Assembly: GCA_009911195.1 (NCBI GenBank)
Contig: QXWV01000035.1
Location: 1-57,900, forward strand
DNA length: 57,900 bases
Origin: Lachnospiraceae bacterium
Lineage (GTDB): Bacteria; Bacillota; Clostridia; Lachnospirales; Lachnospiraceae
Direction of reading: 5' to 3'
In this document: positions 8,528 to 15,787 of the stretch, piece after piece
Numbering within the stretch: the first letter of the stretch is position 1
How the letters are laid out: every line of letters begins with the position of its first letter
Program-made: the position numbers and the translations under genes
Notes under the pieces: model-generated
The model's database searches: none
The model's input: only the letters and a program-made list of their open reading frames with translations
What the model was told of the DNA's origin: nothing

Positions 8528-9214
8528 ATGAAAAATGTATTGATTTATAATCAGAATGAAACAAATATGGAAGTGTTGAAGATTTTTCTGGCGCAGGAAG
8601 GCTATCAAGTATATGTGGTCAGCAGGCTGGAAGACGTTGTCCGAAGGGTTGGGCAAAAAGATATCCATTTAGTAGTGATGGATATTGACTTCCCGAAGAA
8701 TGACGGGGTGGAACAATTAAAGGAAATCAGGAATACTGACAGGATGCCGATTATTGTGCTTTCGGCCAATGACAGGGAGCAGATGAAAATAGCAGCATTG
8801 AATGCGGGGGCAGACGATTATGTAATTTACCCTTTTCATCCGCTGGAATTTATGGCAAGGATTAACTGCCAGTTTCGGCGGTATATCCAGCTTGTGAACA
8901 TGCGTGACAACATAGACAGAATATACAGGGTGGATGATTTGGTGATGAATGATGTGCTCAGGAAAGTAACGGTGTCGGGGAAGGAAGTCAATCTTACGCC
9001 GATTGAATATAAGATTCTCCGCCTGCTGGTCCAGGAAAGGGGAAGAGTGTTTTCCATCAATCAGATTTATGAATCCATCTGGAATATGCAGGCTATTGGG
9101 GCGGATAATACGATTGCGGTACATATACGGCACATAAGGGAAAAAATTGAGCGCAACCCTAAGAAACCCCATTATCTGAAAGTTGTATGGGGAACAGGAT
9201 ATAAAGTTGGTTAG
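8528..9214 (+). CDS. OmpR-family response regulator with atypical receiver domain
   Basis: Receiver domain (about 1-115) joined to a winged-helix DNA-binding domain (about 130-228; LTPIEYKILRLL, VHIRHIREKIE, VWGTGYKVG). Phosphoacceptor-position Asp52 (MDIDFP) and Ser79 are present. The paired acidic residues that bind Mg2+ are replaced by Asn8-Gln9 (LIYNQNE), and the conserved Lys before Pro-Phe is Tyr101 (YVIYPF). Phosphorylation is therefore doubtful. No histidine kinase is adjacent, so it is an orphan. The start is ATG 8528 behind AGGAGG (8515-8520); an upstream TTG at 8489 is less likely. Confidence 0.9.
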   Translation: MKNVLIYNQNETNMEVLKIFLAQEGYQVYVVSRLEDVVRRVGQKDIHLVVMDIDFPKNDGVEQLKEIRNTDRMPIIVLSANDREQMKIAALNAGADDYVIYPFHPLEFMARINCQFRRYIQLVNMRDNIDRIYRVDDLVMNDVLRKVTVSGKEVNLTPIEYKILRLLVQERGRVFSINQIYESIWNMQAIGADNTIAVHIRHIREKIERNPKKPHYLKVVWGTGYKVG

Positions 9215-9252
9215 CGGTGGAAGTATAAAACTAAGGAAATAGAAGGAATACG

Positions 9253-9297
9253 ACAAGGATGCAGCAGGGCGGAAAGCCTCGTTGCATCCTTGTTTTA
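9253..9297 (+). terminator. Terminator of the response-regulator gene
   Basis: An 11-bp perfect stem, ACAAGGATGCA (9253-9263) with TGCATCCTTGT (9283-9293), is followed by TTTTA. Confidence 0.85.
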
Positions 9298-9298
9298 T

Positions 9299-9366
9299 AT
9301 AATAGGATATTACGCCATAGCGTTGCAAGTCGCCAAGAGTTGGCCGCTGAGCCAACTCTTTTTTAC
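9299..9366 (+). repeat. Mosaic terminator repeat, copy 1
   Basis: A conserved head (ATAATAGGATATTACGCC then ATAGCGTTGCAAGTCGCC) leads into the hairpin GAGTTGGC-CGCTGA-GCCAACTC followed by TTTTTT. The same unit recurs at 9369-9457 and 50198-50288. Confidence 0.85.
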
Positions 9367-9368
9367 CT

Positions 9369-9457
9369 TATAGGAAATTACGCCACAGCGTTGTAAGCCG
9401 CCGGGAAAGAATGCGAAGCATTCTTTGGAGTTGGCCGCTGGGCCAACTCTTTTTTAT
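9369..9457 (+). repeat. Mosaic terminator repeat, copy 2
   Basis: Tandem to copy 1. The head TTATAGGAAATTACGCC is followed by an extra hairpin (AAAGAATGC-GAA-GCATTCTTT) and then the same GAGTTGGC/GCCAACTC terminator stem and T run. The extra hairpin is also present in the 50198-50288 copy but not in copy 1. Confidence 0.85.
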
Positions 9458-9516
9458 GCACACGGGCGTCCAAATGAAATGTGTCAGCAAGTATTTTACT
9501 TTTTATAAAAATTTTC

Positions 9517-9547
9517 TTGACCTTATACTTAGTATATACTATATATT
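9517..9547 (+). promoter_or_regulatory. Promoter with near-palindromic spacer before the MerR gene
   Basis: TTGACC (9517-9522) is followed by TATATA or TATATT (9540-9547), giving a 17 or 19 bp spacer. The spacer carries the near-palindrome TATACTTAGTATA. A dyad between -35 and -10 is the usual site for a MerR-family protein, so autoregulation is likely. Confidence 0.6.
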
Positions 9548-9645
9548 CAATATAAGCATTCGGAATGTTAAAGAAAAGGATGCTTTAAAGCAACATAGAA
9601 ATGGGGGTCAGTATTGAGGATTATGGAAAGGGTGTGATTGTTAAA

Positions 9646-10488
9646 ATGAATATAAAAGAATTGGAACAGCGTACAGGGATTACGAAACAGAACATCCGCT
9701 TCTATGAGAGGAAGGGTCTTTTAAACCCGGAGAGGAACGAAGAAAATAATTACCGGGAATATGTGGAAGAGGACGTGAAAACTCTCGAAGTGGTGAAAAT
9801 ACTCAGGAAGCTGGATATGTCCATCGAAGATATCCATAAAATCCTTCAAAAGGAAGTAGAACTGGATGTGGCAGTAAAGCAGCACCTGGATGTACTGCGG
9901 GAAAAGCAAAGCGAGCTGGAAACATGCATCCATGTTTGCCGGAAGCTATGTGATGCCAGCCTGGAAACGCTGGATACGGAAAAGGTATTAGGCCAAATGG
10001 AGGAAGCGGAAAGAAAGGGAGGTATATTTATGTCGATTATTAATGATTATAAAGCAGTGAGCAAGGAAGAATCAATGAAAGAATTTAACTTTGTGCCTAA
10101 TTCAATGGTTATGAGTCCGGGGGAATTTTCGGAAGCTCTTTTGGAATACGCAAAAGAGAAGGATTTAAATCTGGTGATTACAGAACCGGGGATGTACCCT
10201 ATTTTTGAAATTGATGGGGTGGAATATACGGCAGACCGGGCATTTAGCCGCATGGGGGCAGTTGTCCGCTGCAGGATGACCCACCCTGAAACTGTAAATA
10301 CACCAGGGATATCGCCTATCAAGAGGAAAATTTACCGGATGATTGGCAGATATGCCATCTTCATTATAGTAGCAGCGATAATTATCATGTCAAGAACCCA
10401 AAATTGGTGGAGCGGCTTATTGGTATGTATTGCCGTATTGCCTATGATTATCTGGAATGGGATGCTGTTATGGAGGTCCAGGAACTGA
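9646..10488 (+). CDS. MerR-family regulator with C-terminal membrane helices
   Basis: N-terminal MerR helix-turn-helix (about 1-70; LEQRTGITKQNIRFYERKGL) and a dimerisation coiled coil (about 75-125). A middle region of unknown fold follows, then two hydrophobic segments near the C-terminus (about 235-252 and 258-275). The protein is therefore probably membrane-anchored, unlike classical MerR proteins. The inducer is unknown. ATG 9646 is preferred over ATG 9601 because GGAAAGGG lies upstream of it and the HTH starts at once. 280 aa. Confidence 0.85.
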   Translation: MNIKELEQRTGITKQNIRFYERKGLLNPERNEENNYREYVEEDVKTLEVVKILRKLDMSIEDIHKILQKEVELDVAVKQHLDVLREKQSELETCIHVCRKLCDASLETLDTEKVLGQMEEAERKGGIFMSIINDYKAVSKEESMKEFNFVPNSMVMSPGEFSEALLEYAKEKDLNLVITEPGMYPIFEIDGVEYTADRAFSRMGAVVRCRMTHPETVNTPGISPIKRKIYRMIGRYAIFIIVAAIIIMSRTQNWWSGLLVCIAVLPMIIWNGMLLWRSRN

Positions 10489-10498
10489 TAGGTTAAAA

Positions 10499-10563
10499 CA
10501 CGGAAATCAAATTTCATGGGCAACGCCTTTGGGCAGCATAGCCAATGAAATTTGATTTCCGTG
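10499..10563. mobile_element. 65-bp MITE-like element with 19-bp terminal inverted repeats
   Basis: CACGGAAATCAAATTTCAT (10499-10517) is perfectly repeated inverted at 10545-10563. The flanks AGGTTAAAA (10490-10498) and AGGCTAAAA (10564-10572) are direct repeats with one mismatch, consistent with an old 9-bp target duplication. The termini match the larger element at 37238-37521. Confidence 0.75.
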
Positions 10564-10581
10564 AGGCTAAAATGTATTTTC

Positions 10582-10621
10582 TTGACATAACCTTGCCCTA
10601 TCCTTTATAGTAAGGATAGGG
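10582..10621 (+). promoter_or_regulatory. Promoter with perfect 10-bp dyad over the -10 box
   Basis: TTGACA (10582-10587), 18 bp, TATAGT (10606-10611). The arms CCCTATCCTT (10596-10605) and AAGGATAGGG (10612-10621) flank the -10 exactly. It looks like an operator, perhaps for the adjacent MerR-type regulator; that link is inferred. Confidence 0.65.
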
Positions 10622-10728
10622 TAAATTTTTTTTAAAATTTAGGCAAAGCGGTGGCTTTTATAGCGTAAATAGATGGACAGAGGGGCGGAAATACAATTAT
10701 ATATGGGCATCATATGAGGGATGGAACA

Positions 10729-10880
10729 ATGTTTGGCGGCTTGGATAAGTATAAAGCGGAGGGCTATGCAAAGGAACATCCCATAATTCGGTTTTCAAGG
10801 AATATGTAGAAGAGGAAGGCTTGCAGTGGTGGCTGATAAGGTATCGGATGAAGGAGTATGATTATAATTATGAAAATTAG
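10729..10880 (+). pseudogene. Frameshifted small gene
   Basis: ATG 10729 opens a 26-codon frame (MFGGLDKYKAEGYAKEHPII...) that ends at TAG. From about 10791 a second frame continues with protein-like composition (VFKEYVEEEGLQWW, then RMKEYDYNYEN) and stops at 10878. Together they would make one protein of about 50 aa broken by an indel. It follows the 10582-10621 promoter. I do not recognise the family. Confidence 0.4.
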
Positions 10881-11784
10881 GAAATGGATGAAAATTTTGC
10901 TGCTGGCGGTGTTTTTCTGGGGCAGCCGGAGCAGCACGGCAAACGCATATGTAGGGGAATATGCAGGAATTGTAGAGCTGAAGGATGAGGCAGTTCCGCT
11001 GGCAGCGGGAACTGAGGTGGAAAAGAATGAAAAAGCGGCGGTGGATTATTCCAATACCGGCGACGGATATGTGATGGTCAATTACACGGCGAAAACGGAT
11101 AGACGGCTGAAGGTACAGGTGGCCGGCCCTTCCACTACATATACTTATGACATCAAAGCAGGAAGCTGGGTGACATTCCCGTTATCCGATGGGGATGGAG
11201 GTTATAAGGTGACGGTGTATGAAAATGTGGACGGTTCTAAATATGCAACGGTGTTGGCAGCTTCCTTTCAGGTAAAATTAAGCAGTGAACTGGCTCCTTT
11301 TTTAAGGCCAAACCAGTATGTGGATTATGGTGAAGCGTCCAAGACGGTGGCAAAAGCCGGGGAACTGGCAGGGGGAGCATCGGAAACGTTGGAGAAGGTA
11401 GAAAAGATATATAGTTTTGTGGTAGGGCATTTAACGTATGATACGCAAAAGGCGTCTACTGTGAAAAGCGGTTACCTTCCGGTGCTGGACAGCGTGTTGG
11501 CATCGGGAAAAGGGATTTGCTTCGACTATGCCGCCCTTATGGCGGGTATGCTGCGCAGCCAGGGTATTCCATGCAAACTGGTGGTAGGCTATGCGGGGAC
11601 GGCATACCATGCATGGATTAGCGTATGGACAGAAGAGTCAGGATGGTTGGACGATGTGATATATTTTGATGGGGAAACATGGCATCGAATGGACCCCACC
11701 TTTGCTTCCGCTAATTCCAGCAATGCCGCCATTATGGAATATATTGGGGACGGGAGTAACTATACGGCGAAGTATCAGTACTAA
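10870..11784 (+). CDS. Secreted transglutaminase-like cysteine protease family protein
   Basis: A 304-aa protein with a signal peptide (about 1-27, hydrophobic core KILLLAVFFWG, cleavage near TANA). An N-terminal domain without recognised family (about 30-140) precedes a transglutaminase-like core (about 170-290). The Cys is in GKGICFDYAALMAG, the His in AYHAWISVW and the Asp in WHRMDPTF, so the catalytic triad is intact. Such domains act as peptidases or crosslinking enzymes outside the membrane. ATG 10870 gives a clean signal peptide; ATG 10858 lies only 1 nt from AAGGAG. It precedes the pilus-like locus, but a functional link is only inferred. Confidence 0.87.
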   Translation: MKIRKWMKILLLAVFFWGSRSSTANAYVGEYAGIVELKDEAVPLAAGTEVEKNEKAAVDYSNTGDGYVMVNYTAKTDRRLKVQVAGPSTTYTYDIKAGSWVTFPLSDGDGGYKVTVYENVDGSKYATVLAASFQVKLSSELAPFLRPNQYVDYGEASKTVAKAGELAGGASETLEKVEKIYSFVVGHLTYDTQKASTVKSGYLPVLDSVLASGKGICFDYAALMAGMLRSQGIPCKLVVGYAGTAYHAWISVWTEESGWLDDVIYFDGETWHRMDPTFASANSSNAAIMEYIGDGSNYTAKYQY

Positions 11785-11857
11785 AAGGCCGGAATTTGTA
11801 CAATAAAAGGGCTGAAATTGTTATAAATAAAATAGAGAAGAAAGGTATGGGCGGAGA

Positions 11858-12898
11858 ATGAAAAAAATAATTTCACATGAGGATATATCCTCCATATGCT
11901 TAGAATTGTCGCTGCTTCTTCATGCGGGGGTAGGAGTGGGAGATGCTTTGGCTTTGCTGGTGGAGGAAAGCGGCCCGGAGTATGAAGAATTGTTGACGGA
12001 TATAGCGAAACAAGTGGATGAAGGGGCTGCCCTTTCCGCCGCGCTGCGCGATACCGGGCGGTTTCCGGTGTATGTTTCAGGGTTAGTGGAAGTGGGAGAG
12101 CAGGCGGGGCGTACAGAAGAAGCGCTTCGTGCCCTTTCCGGCTATTATGAGTACAGGACAAGGCTGGACCGGCGTGTGCGGAGTGCACTATTATATCCGG
12201 CTGTGATGTTGATGCTGATGCTTGTAGTGATTGCAGTATTGCTGATAAAAGTATTGCCTATTTTTGAAGATGTGTACCGTTCTTTAGGTGGACGGCTTAC
12301 GGGAATGGCGGGAAGCCTTCTGTCATTAGGGAGGCTGCTGGATAGGATTATGCCGGTATTATGGGTGCTTCTGGCAGTATTTGTCCTGTTTTTTGCCGCT
12401 TTTGCAGCATCAGGGCCTTTTCGGGCGAAAATCCTGTCAATTTGGAGGAAATTATGGGGGGATAAAGGCGTGGCAGGCCGGATGAATACTGCCAGGCTGG
12501 CGCAGGCATTGTCCATGGGTATGTCCAGTGGGTTGTCTTTGGAAGAAGCGGTTACTCTGGCAGCAGGGCTGGTAGAGGATGTGCCGGACGCGAAAAAGAG
12601 GTGCATGGACTGCCGTGGCCGTCTGGAAAACGGGGAGAGCCAGGGAGGCGCATTAAAGGAAAGCGGGCTTTTGCCAGCGGCATCCTGCCGTTTGCTGGAA
12701 CTGGGCCAGCGCAGCGGTTCAGGGGAGGTGTCCATGGAGAAGATTGCCAGGGATATGTCTGAGGAGAGCGAAGCGGCATTGGAGGAAATGGTAGGCAGGG
12801 TGGAGCCGGCGCTTGTGCTGGTATGCTCTATGCTGGTAGGGCTTATCCTGTTGTCGGTTATGCTGCCGTTAATGCATATTATGTCTACAATCGGTTAG
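11858..12898 (+). CDS. Type IV pilus / type II secretion platform protein (PilC/GspF family)
   Basis: Inner-membrane platform protein that in known machines couples a cytoplasmic ATPase to pilin assembly. It has two T2SSF repeats (about 10-130 and 205-325) and transmembrane segments near 112-136, 162-185 and 310-335. The characteristic VEVGEQAGRTEEALRALS and LELGQRSGSGEVSMEKIA blocks are present. Length 346 aa is slightly below the usual 400. It is the first gene of the 11.9-15.8 kb locus. Confidence 0.9.
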   Translation: MKKIISHEDISSICLELSLLLHAGVGVGDALALLVEESGPEYEELLTDIAKQVDEGAALSAALRDTGRFPVYVSGLVEVGEQAGRTEEALRALSGYYEYRTRLDRRVRSALLYPAVMLMLMLVVIAVLLIKVLPIFEDVYRSLGGRLTGMAGSLLSLGRLLDRIMPVLWVLLAVFVLFFAAFAASGPFRAKILSIWRKLWGDKGVAGRMNTARLAQALSMGMSSGLSLEEAVTLAAGLVEDVPDAKKRCMDCRGRLENGESQGGALKESGLLPAASCRLLELGQRSGSGEVSMEKIARDMSEESEAALEEMVGRVEPALVLVCSMLVGLILLSVMLPLMHIMSTIG

Positions 12899-12992
12899 CG
12901 TAAAGAAAAGGTATGCACAGAAGGATGTTAAAAAAAACAGGCATTCTTCGTCAGGGTTTGGGATGCTGTAAAGCAGCATTATGGAGGCTAGT

Positions 12993-13307
12993 GTGAGGAA
13001 AAAAAGAAATGTCTGGAATTTGCTGAAAGGGCTGTTGATTCCCTGCTGCACAGGGGTGGTCCTGCTTTGGTTTGCAGCGGCCTTGGACGGCTTGCAGGGC
13101 GGACAGGAGGCGGAAGATTTAAGACAGTTGGAAGAAGCGCTGCGCAGGGGTTGTGTGGCTTGCTATGCGGCAGAAGGTGCTTATCCGCCCAGCCTGGAAT
13201 ATTTAAAAGATTATTACGGCATACAGGTGAACGAAGAACGGTATACGGTCTATTATGATGCTTTTGCAGAGAACCTGATGCCATCCATTACCGTATTGGA
13301 GAATTGA
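12993..13307 (+). CDS. Small N-terminally anchored pilin-like protein
   Basis: 104 aa with one hydrophobic helix (about 11-32) and a short soluble domain containing CYAAEGAYPPSLEYLKDYYG, which resembles the C-terminal part of small type IV pilins. No canonical Gly-Phe-Thr-Leu-Ile-Glu processing site is visible. The GTG at 12993 is chosen because GGAGG (12983-12987) lies 5 nt upstream; ATG 12981 has no ribosome site. Position between platform and ATPase genes is the main support for a pilus-like role. Confidence 0.7.
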   Translation: MRKKRNVWNLLKGLLIPCCTGVVLLWFAAALDGLQGGQEAEDLRQLEEALRRGCVACYAAEGAYPPSLEYLKDYYGIQVNEERYTVYYDAFAENLMPSITVLEN

Positions 13308-13308
13308 G

Positions 13309-13788
13309 ATGAAAAGAAGACTGACGGAATACCGTTTTGACGGATTAATCGCTTTGCTATTGTTCGGGGTGTTTGCGGCCTGTGTACTGGCAGTGCTGCT
13401 TACAGGTGCGGATGCGTACAGAAGGCTTACCCGTCGGGACGGGGAAGCATATAACCGGCGCACTTATGTGCAGTATATGGCAACCAGGGTGCGGCAGGCT
13501 GGAGGGGCGGACCGTGTATCCATAGAGGATTTTGGCGGGGGGGATGCCCTGGTATTGGCAGATGGTAAGGGCTGTACCACACGGGTTTACTTCTATGATG
13601 GATATATTATGGAGCTGTATACGGAAGCCGGTTTTTCCTTAGAGCCGGAAGCCGGGGAGAAAGTAATGGAAGCCGGGGGGCTGGAAATGTCCCTGGAAGA
13701 TGGATTATTGTCTGTTACCTGCATAGACACAGGGGGGAAGCATAGTAGTTTGCTGCTCTCCCTCAGGGGAGGGGAGGTGCTGCAATGA
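13309..13788 (+). CDS. DUF4860-type pseudopilin-like protein
   Basis: 159 aa with an N-terminal transmembrane helix (about 13-35; FDGLIALLLFGVFAACVLAV) and an extracytoplasmic domain with aromatic-rich strands (TRVYFYDGYIMELYTEAGF). It resembles DUF4860 proteins found beside PilC/PilT genes in Clostridia. Asp stands where pilins carry Glu5. It begins 1 nt after the preceding stop and overlaps the next gene by 4 bp, so it is part of one operon. Confidence 0.72.
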   Translation: MKRRLTEYRFDGLIALLLFGVFAACVLAVLLTGADAYRRLTRRDGEAYNRRTYVQYMATRVRQAGGADRVSIEDFGGGDALVLADGKGCTTRVYFYDGYIMELYTEAGFSLEPEAGEKVMEAGGLEMSLEDGLLSVTCIDTGGKHSSLLLSLRGGEVLQ

Positions 13789-14231
13789 GAAGCAAAGCGC
13801 CATTGGTATTAATCGAACAAATGGTAATGCTGCTGGTATTTGCATTGGCAGCAGCTTTATGCCTTCAGGCTTTCGTAAAAGCGGATACGATATCAATGCA
13901 GGGGGAAAACCTTAGTTATGCGGCCATTGCGGCGCAGAATGCGGCGGAGTCTATCCGGCATAGCGGCGGCAGTATAGAGCATGCCTTGTCGAAAACGGCG
14001 GAAAGGCTGGGAGGTACCTATGGGGAAGGCGGCCTGGATTTATATTATGATGAGGAATGGATAGAGGCGTCAGAAGGTGGGAGATACCACCTGGTGGCTC
14101 ATGGCCTTTTGACCGAAGTACCTGGATTATGTAAGGCATTAGTACAGGTGAAAGAAAAAGGGGATATGGGGGGAGGAGAGGTTCTTTTTGAAATAGAAGT
14201 GGCATGGCAGGAGGTGGATTCCCATGAATAA
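13785..14231 (+). CDS. Pseudopilin-like protein
   Basis: 148 aa. The N-terminal VLIEQMVMLLVFALAAALCL resembles a prepilin hydrophobic stalk with a Glu at the position expected for pilin Glu5, although the Gly before it is absent. The remainder is a small soluble domain with no recognised family. It overlaps both neighbours (4 bp and 8 bp) and is translated as part of the pilus-like operon. Confidence 0.68.
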   Translation: MRSKAPLVLIEQMVMLLVFALAAALCLQAFVKADTISMQGENLSYAAIAAQNAAESIRHSGGSIEHALSKTAERLGGTYGEGGLDLYYDEEWIEASEGGRYHLVAHGLLTEVPGLCKALVQVKEKGDMGGGEVLFEIEVAWQEVDSHE

Positions 14232-14664
14232 AAAGGAAAGATTTTCACCGCCTGCGGTGGGGGGCGTTTCCCTGCTGGTAGTATTTGCAGTGTTGTGCCT
14301 GACAATATTTGCCCTTTTAGGTTTGGCTACCGTTCAGGCGGACAGGCGGCTGGCCGATGCCTCGGCGAAGGCTGTAGCGGATTATTATGCTGCCGACAGT
14401 GAGGCACAGGAAATTTTAGCCCGTTTGCGCACTGGTGAAATGCCGGCTGGGGTGGCAGAAAGTAATGGGATATATTCCTATACATGTGTTGTCTCTGAAA
14501 CACAGAAAATAGAAGTAGAGGTCAGCATGGACGGGAATAGCTACCATATTTTAAAATGGCAATTGATTCCTGCATGGGCTCAAGGGGAAGAAGAAGGTAT
14601 GGATTCCTGGGAAGAGCTGGAAGATGACGGGTTGAATCTGTGGGATGGCTCATCGCCGTTTTAG
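14224..14664 (+). CDS. Small N-terminally anchored protein of the pilus-like locus
   Basis: 146 aa with one transmembrane helix (about 13-37; GGVSLLVVFAVLCLTIFALL), a helical stalk (VQADRRLADASAKAVADYYA), a small soluble domain and an acidic tail. Architecture fits a minor pseudopilin that caps or primes a filament, but the processing motif is missing. It overlaps the upstream gene by 8 bp. Function is inferred from position. Confidence 0.62.
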   Translation: MNKKERFSPPAVGGVSLLVVFAVLCLTIFALLGLATVQADRRLADASAKAVADYYAADSEAQEILARLRTGEMPAGVAESNGIYSYTCVVSETQKIEVEVSMDGNSYHILKWQLIPAWAQGEEEGMDSWEELEDDGLNLWDGSSPF

Positions 14665-14692
14665 CAGAAATATGGCATATTAAGGGAAAGGC

Positions 14693-15766
14693 ATGGTTAT
14701 AGATATGGCTGAATTGATAGATTATTTGGAAAAGGCAGTGAAAGATGGGGCTTCGGACTTATTTATTGTGGCAGGAAGCCGGGTATGTGAAAAAGTGGAA
14801 AAATGCATGTATCCTATCGGGGAGGAAGCTGTTTACCCTCAGGAAACGGAGCGCTTGATTACAGAATTGTATGCCCGGGCAAACCGTCCTATGGCGGAGT
14901 ACCGGAATAAGGGGGATGATGATTTTTCTTTTTCGGTTCCGGGTTTGGCCCGGTTTCGGGTGAATTCGTACCGGCAAAGGGGTTCTATGGCGGCGGTGGT
15001 CCGAGTGGTAGTATTTGAAGTGCCTGACTGGCAATCGCTGCACATCCCCAGCCATGTAATGGATTTGGCAGAGGTAACCCATGGGATGGTGTTGGTAACG
15101 GGAACGGCAGGAAGCGGCAAATCCACCACGCAGGCTTGTATCATTGACAGGATTAACCGCACCAGGGGCTGCCATATTGTTACTTTGGAGGACCCTATTG
15201 AGTTTTTGCATAGAAACCAGAAGAGTATTGTGAGCCAGCGCGAGGTGGCCATTGATTCGGAAAATTATTTGACGGCCTTGCGCGCCTGCCTGCGTCAGGC
15301 TCCCGATGTGATTCTGCTGGGGGAAATGCGCGACCATGAGACAATCCGGACGGCGATGACGGCAGCGGAAACAGGGCATTTGCTTATAGCTACCCTTCAC
15401 ACGAAAGGGGCGGTGAATACCATTGACCGTATTGTGGATACTTTCCCAAGCGGGCAGCAGCAGCAAGTGCGCGCCCAGTTGGGCATGGTATTGCATACAG
15501 TAGTATCCCAGCAATTGATTCCGGATAAAGACGGGGAGCTGGTACCGGCCTATGAGATTATGCATATGAATAATGCCATCCGCAGCATGGTAAGGGAAGG
15601 AAAGGACCATCAGATAGATAATGCCATTGCGGCGGGGGGAGGAGAAGGCATGATTTCCATGGACCAGTCTATGCTGGCGCTTTATCAGGAAGGGCGGATT
15701 ACCAGGGAGACAGCTTTGGAATATGCGGAGCATCCGGAACAGATGCTCCGCCGGCTGGGGAACTGA
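14693..15766 (+). CDS. PilT-type retraction ATPase
   Basis: Hexameric secretion ATPase of the PilT/GspE superfamily (357 aa). Walker A is GTAGSGKSTT (about residues 138-147), the Asp box is TLEDPIEFLH, Walker B region is PDVILLGEMRDHETI and the His box is LLIATLHTKGAVNTIDRI. The C-terminal AIRSMVREGKDHQI matches the AIRNLIRE signature that marks PilT rather than PilB. No tetracysteine zinc motif of PilB is present. It is the last gene of the locus. ATG 14693 follows AGGGAAAGG; ATG 14705 is possible. Confidence 0.93.
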   Translation: MVIDMAELIDYLEKAVKDGASDLFIVAGSRVCEKVEKCMYPIGEEAVYPQETERLITELYARANRPMAEYRNKGDDDFSFSVPGLARFRVNSYRQRGSMAAVVRVVVFEVPDWQSLHIPSHVMDLAEVTHGMVLVTGTAGSGKSTTQACIIDRINRTRGCHIVTLEDPIEFLHRNQKSIVSQREVAIDSENYLTALRACLRQAPDVILLGEMRDHETIRTAMTAAETGHLLIATLHTKGAVNTIDRIVDTFPSGQQQQVRAQLGMVLHTVVSQQLIPDKDGELVPAYEIMHMNNAIRSMVREGKDHQIDNAIAAGGGEGMISMDQSMLALYQEGRITRETALEYAEHPEQMLRRLGN

Positions 15767-15787
15767 GGCCAGGGAATCCGTATATAG

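Noticed and set aside
9411-9617. A 68-codon frame starting in the terminator repeat
   Set aside because: It begins inside a hairpin repeat and overlaps the MerR promoter; no ribosome site.
14759-15733. A 324-codon open frame antisense to the PilT-type gene
   Set aside because: Its translation is rich in His, Pro and Arg with no domain, and it lies fully opposite a gene with all family motifs. It is a shadow.
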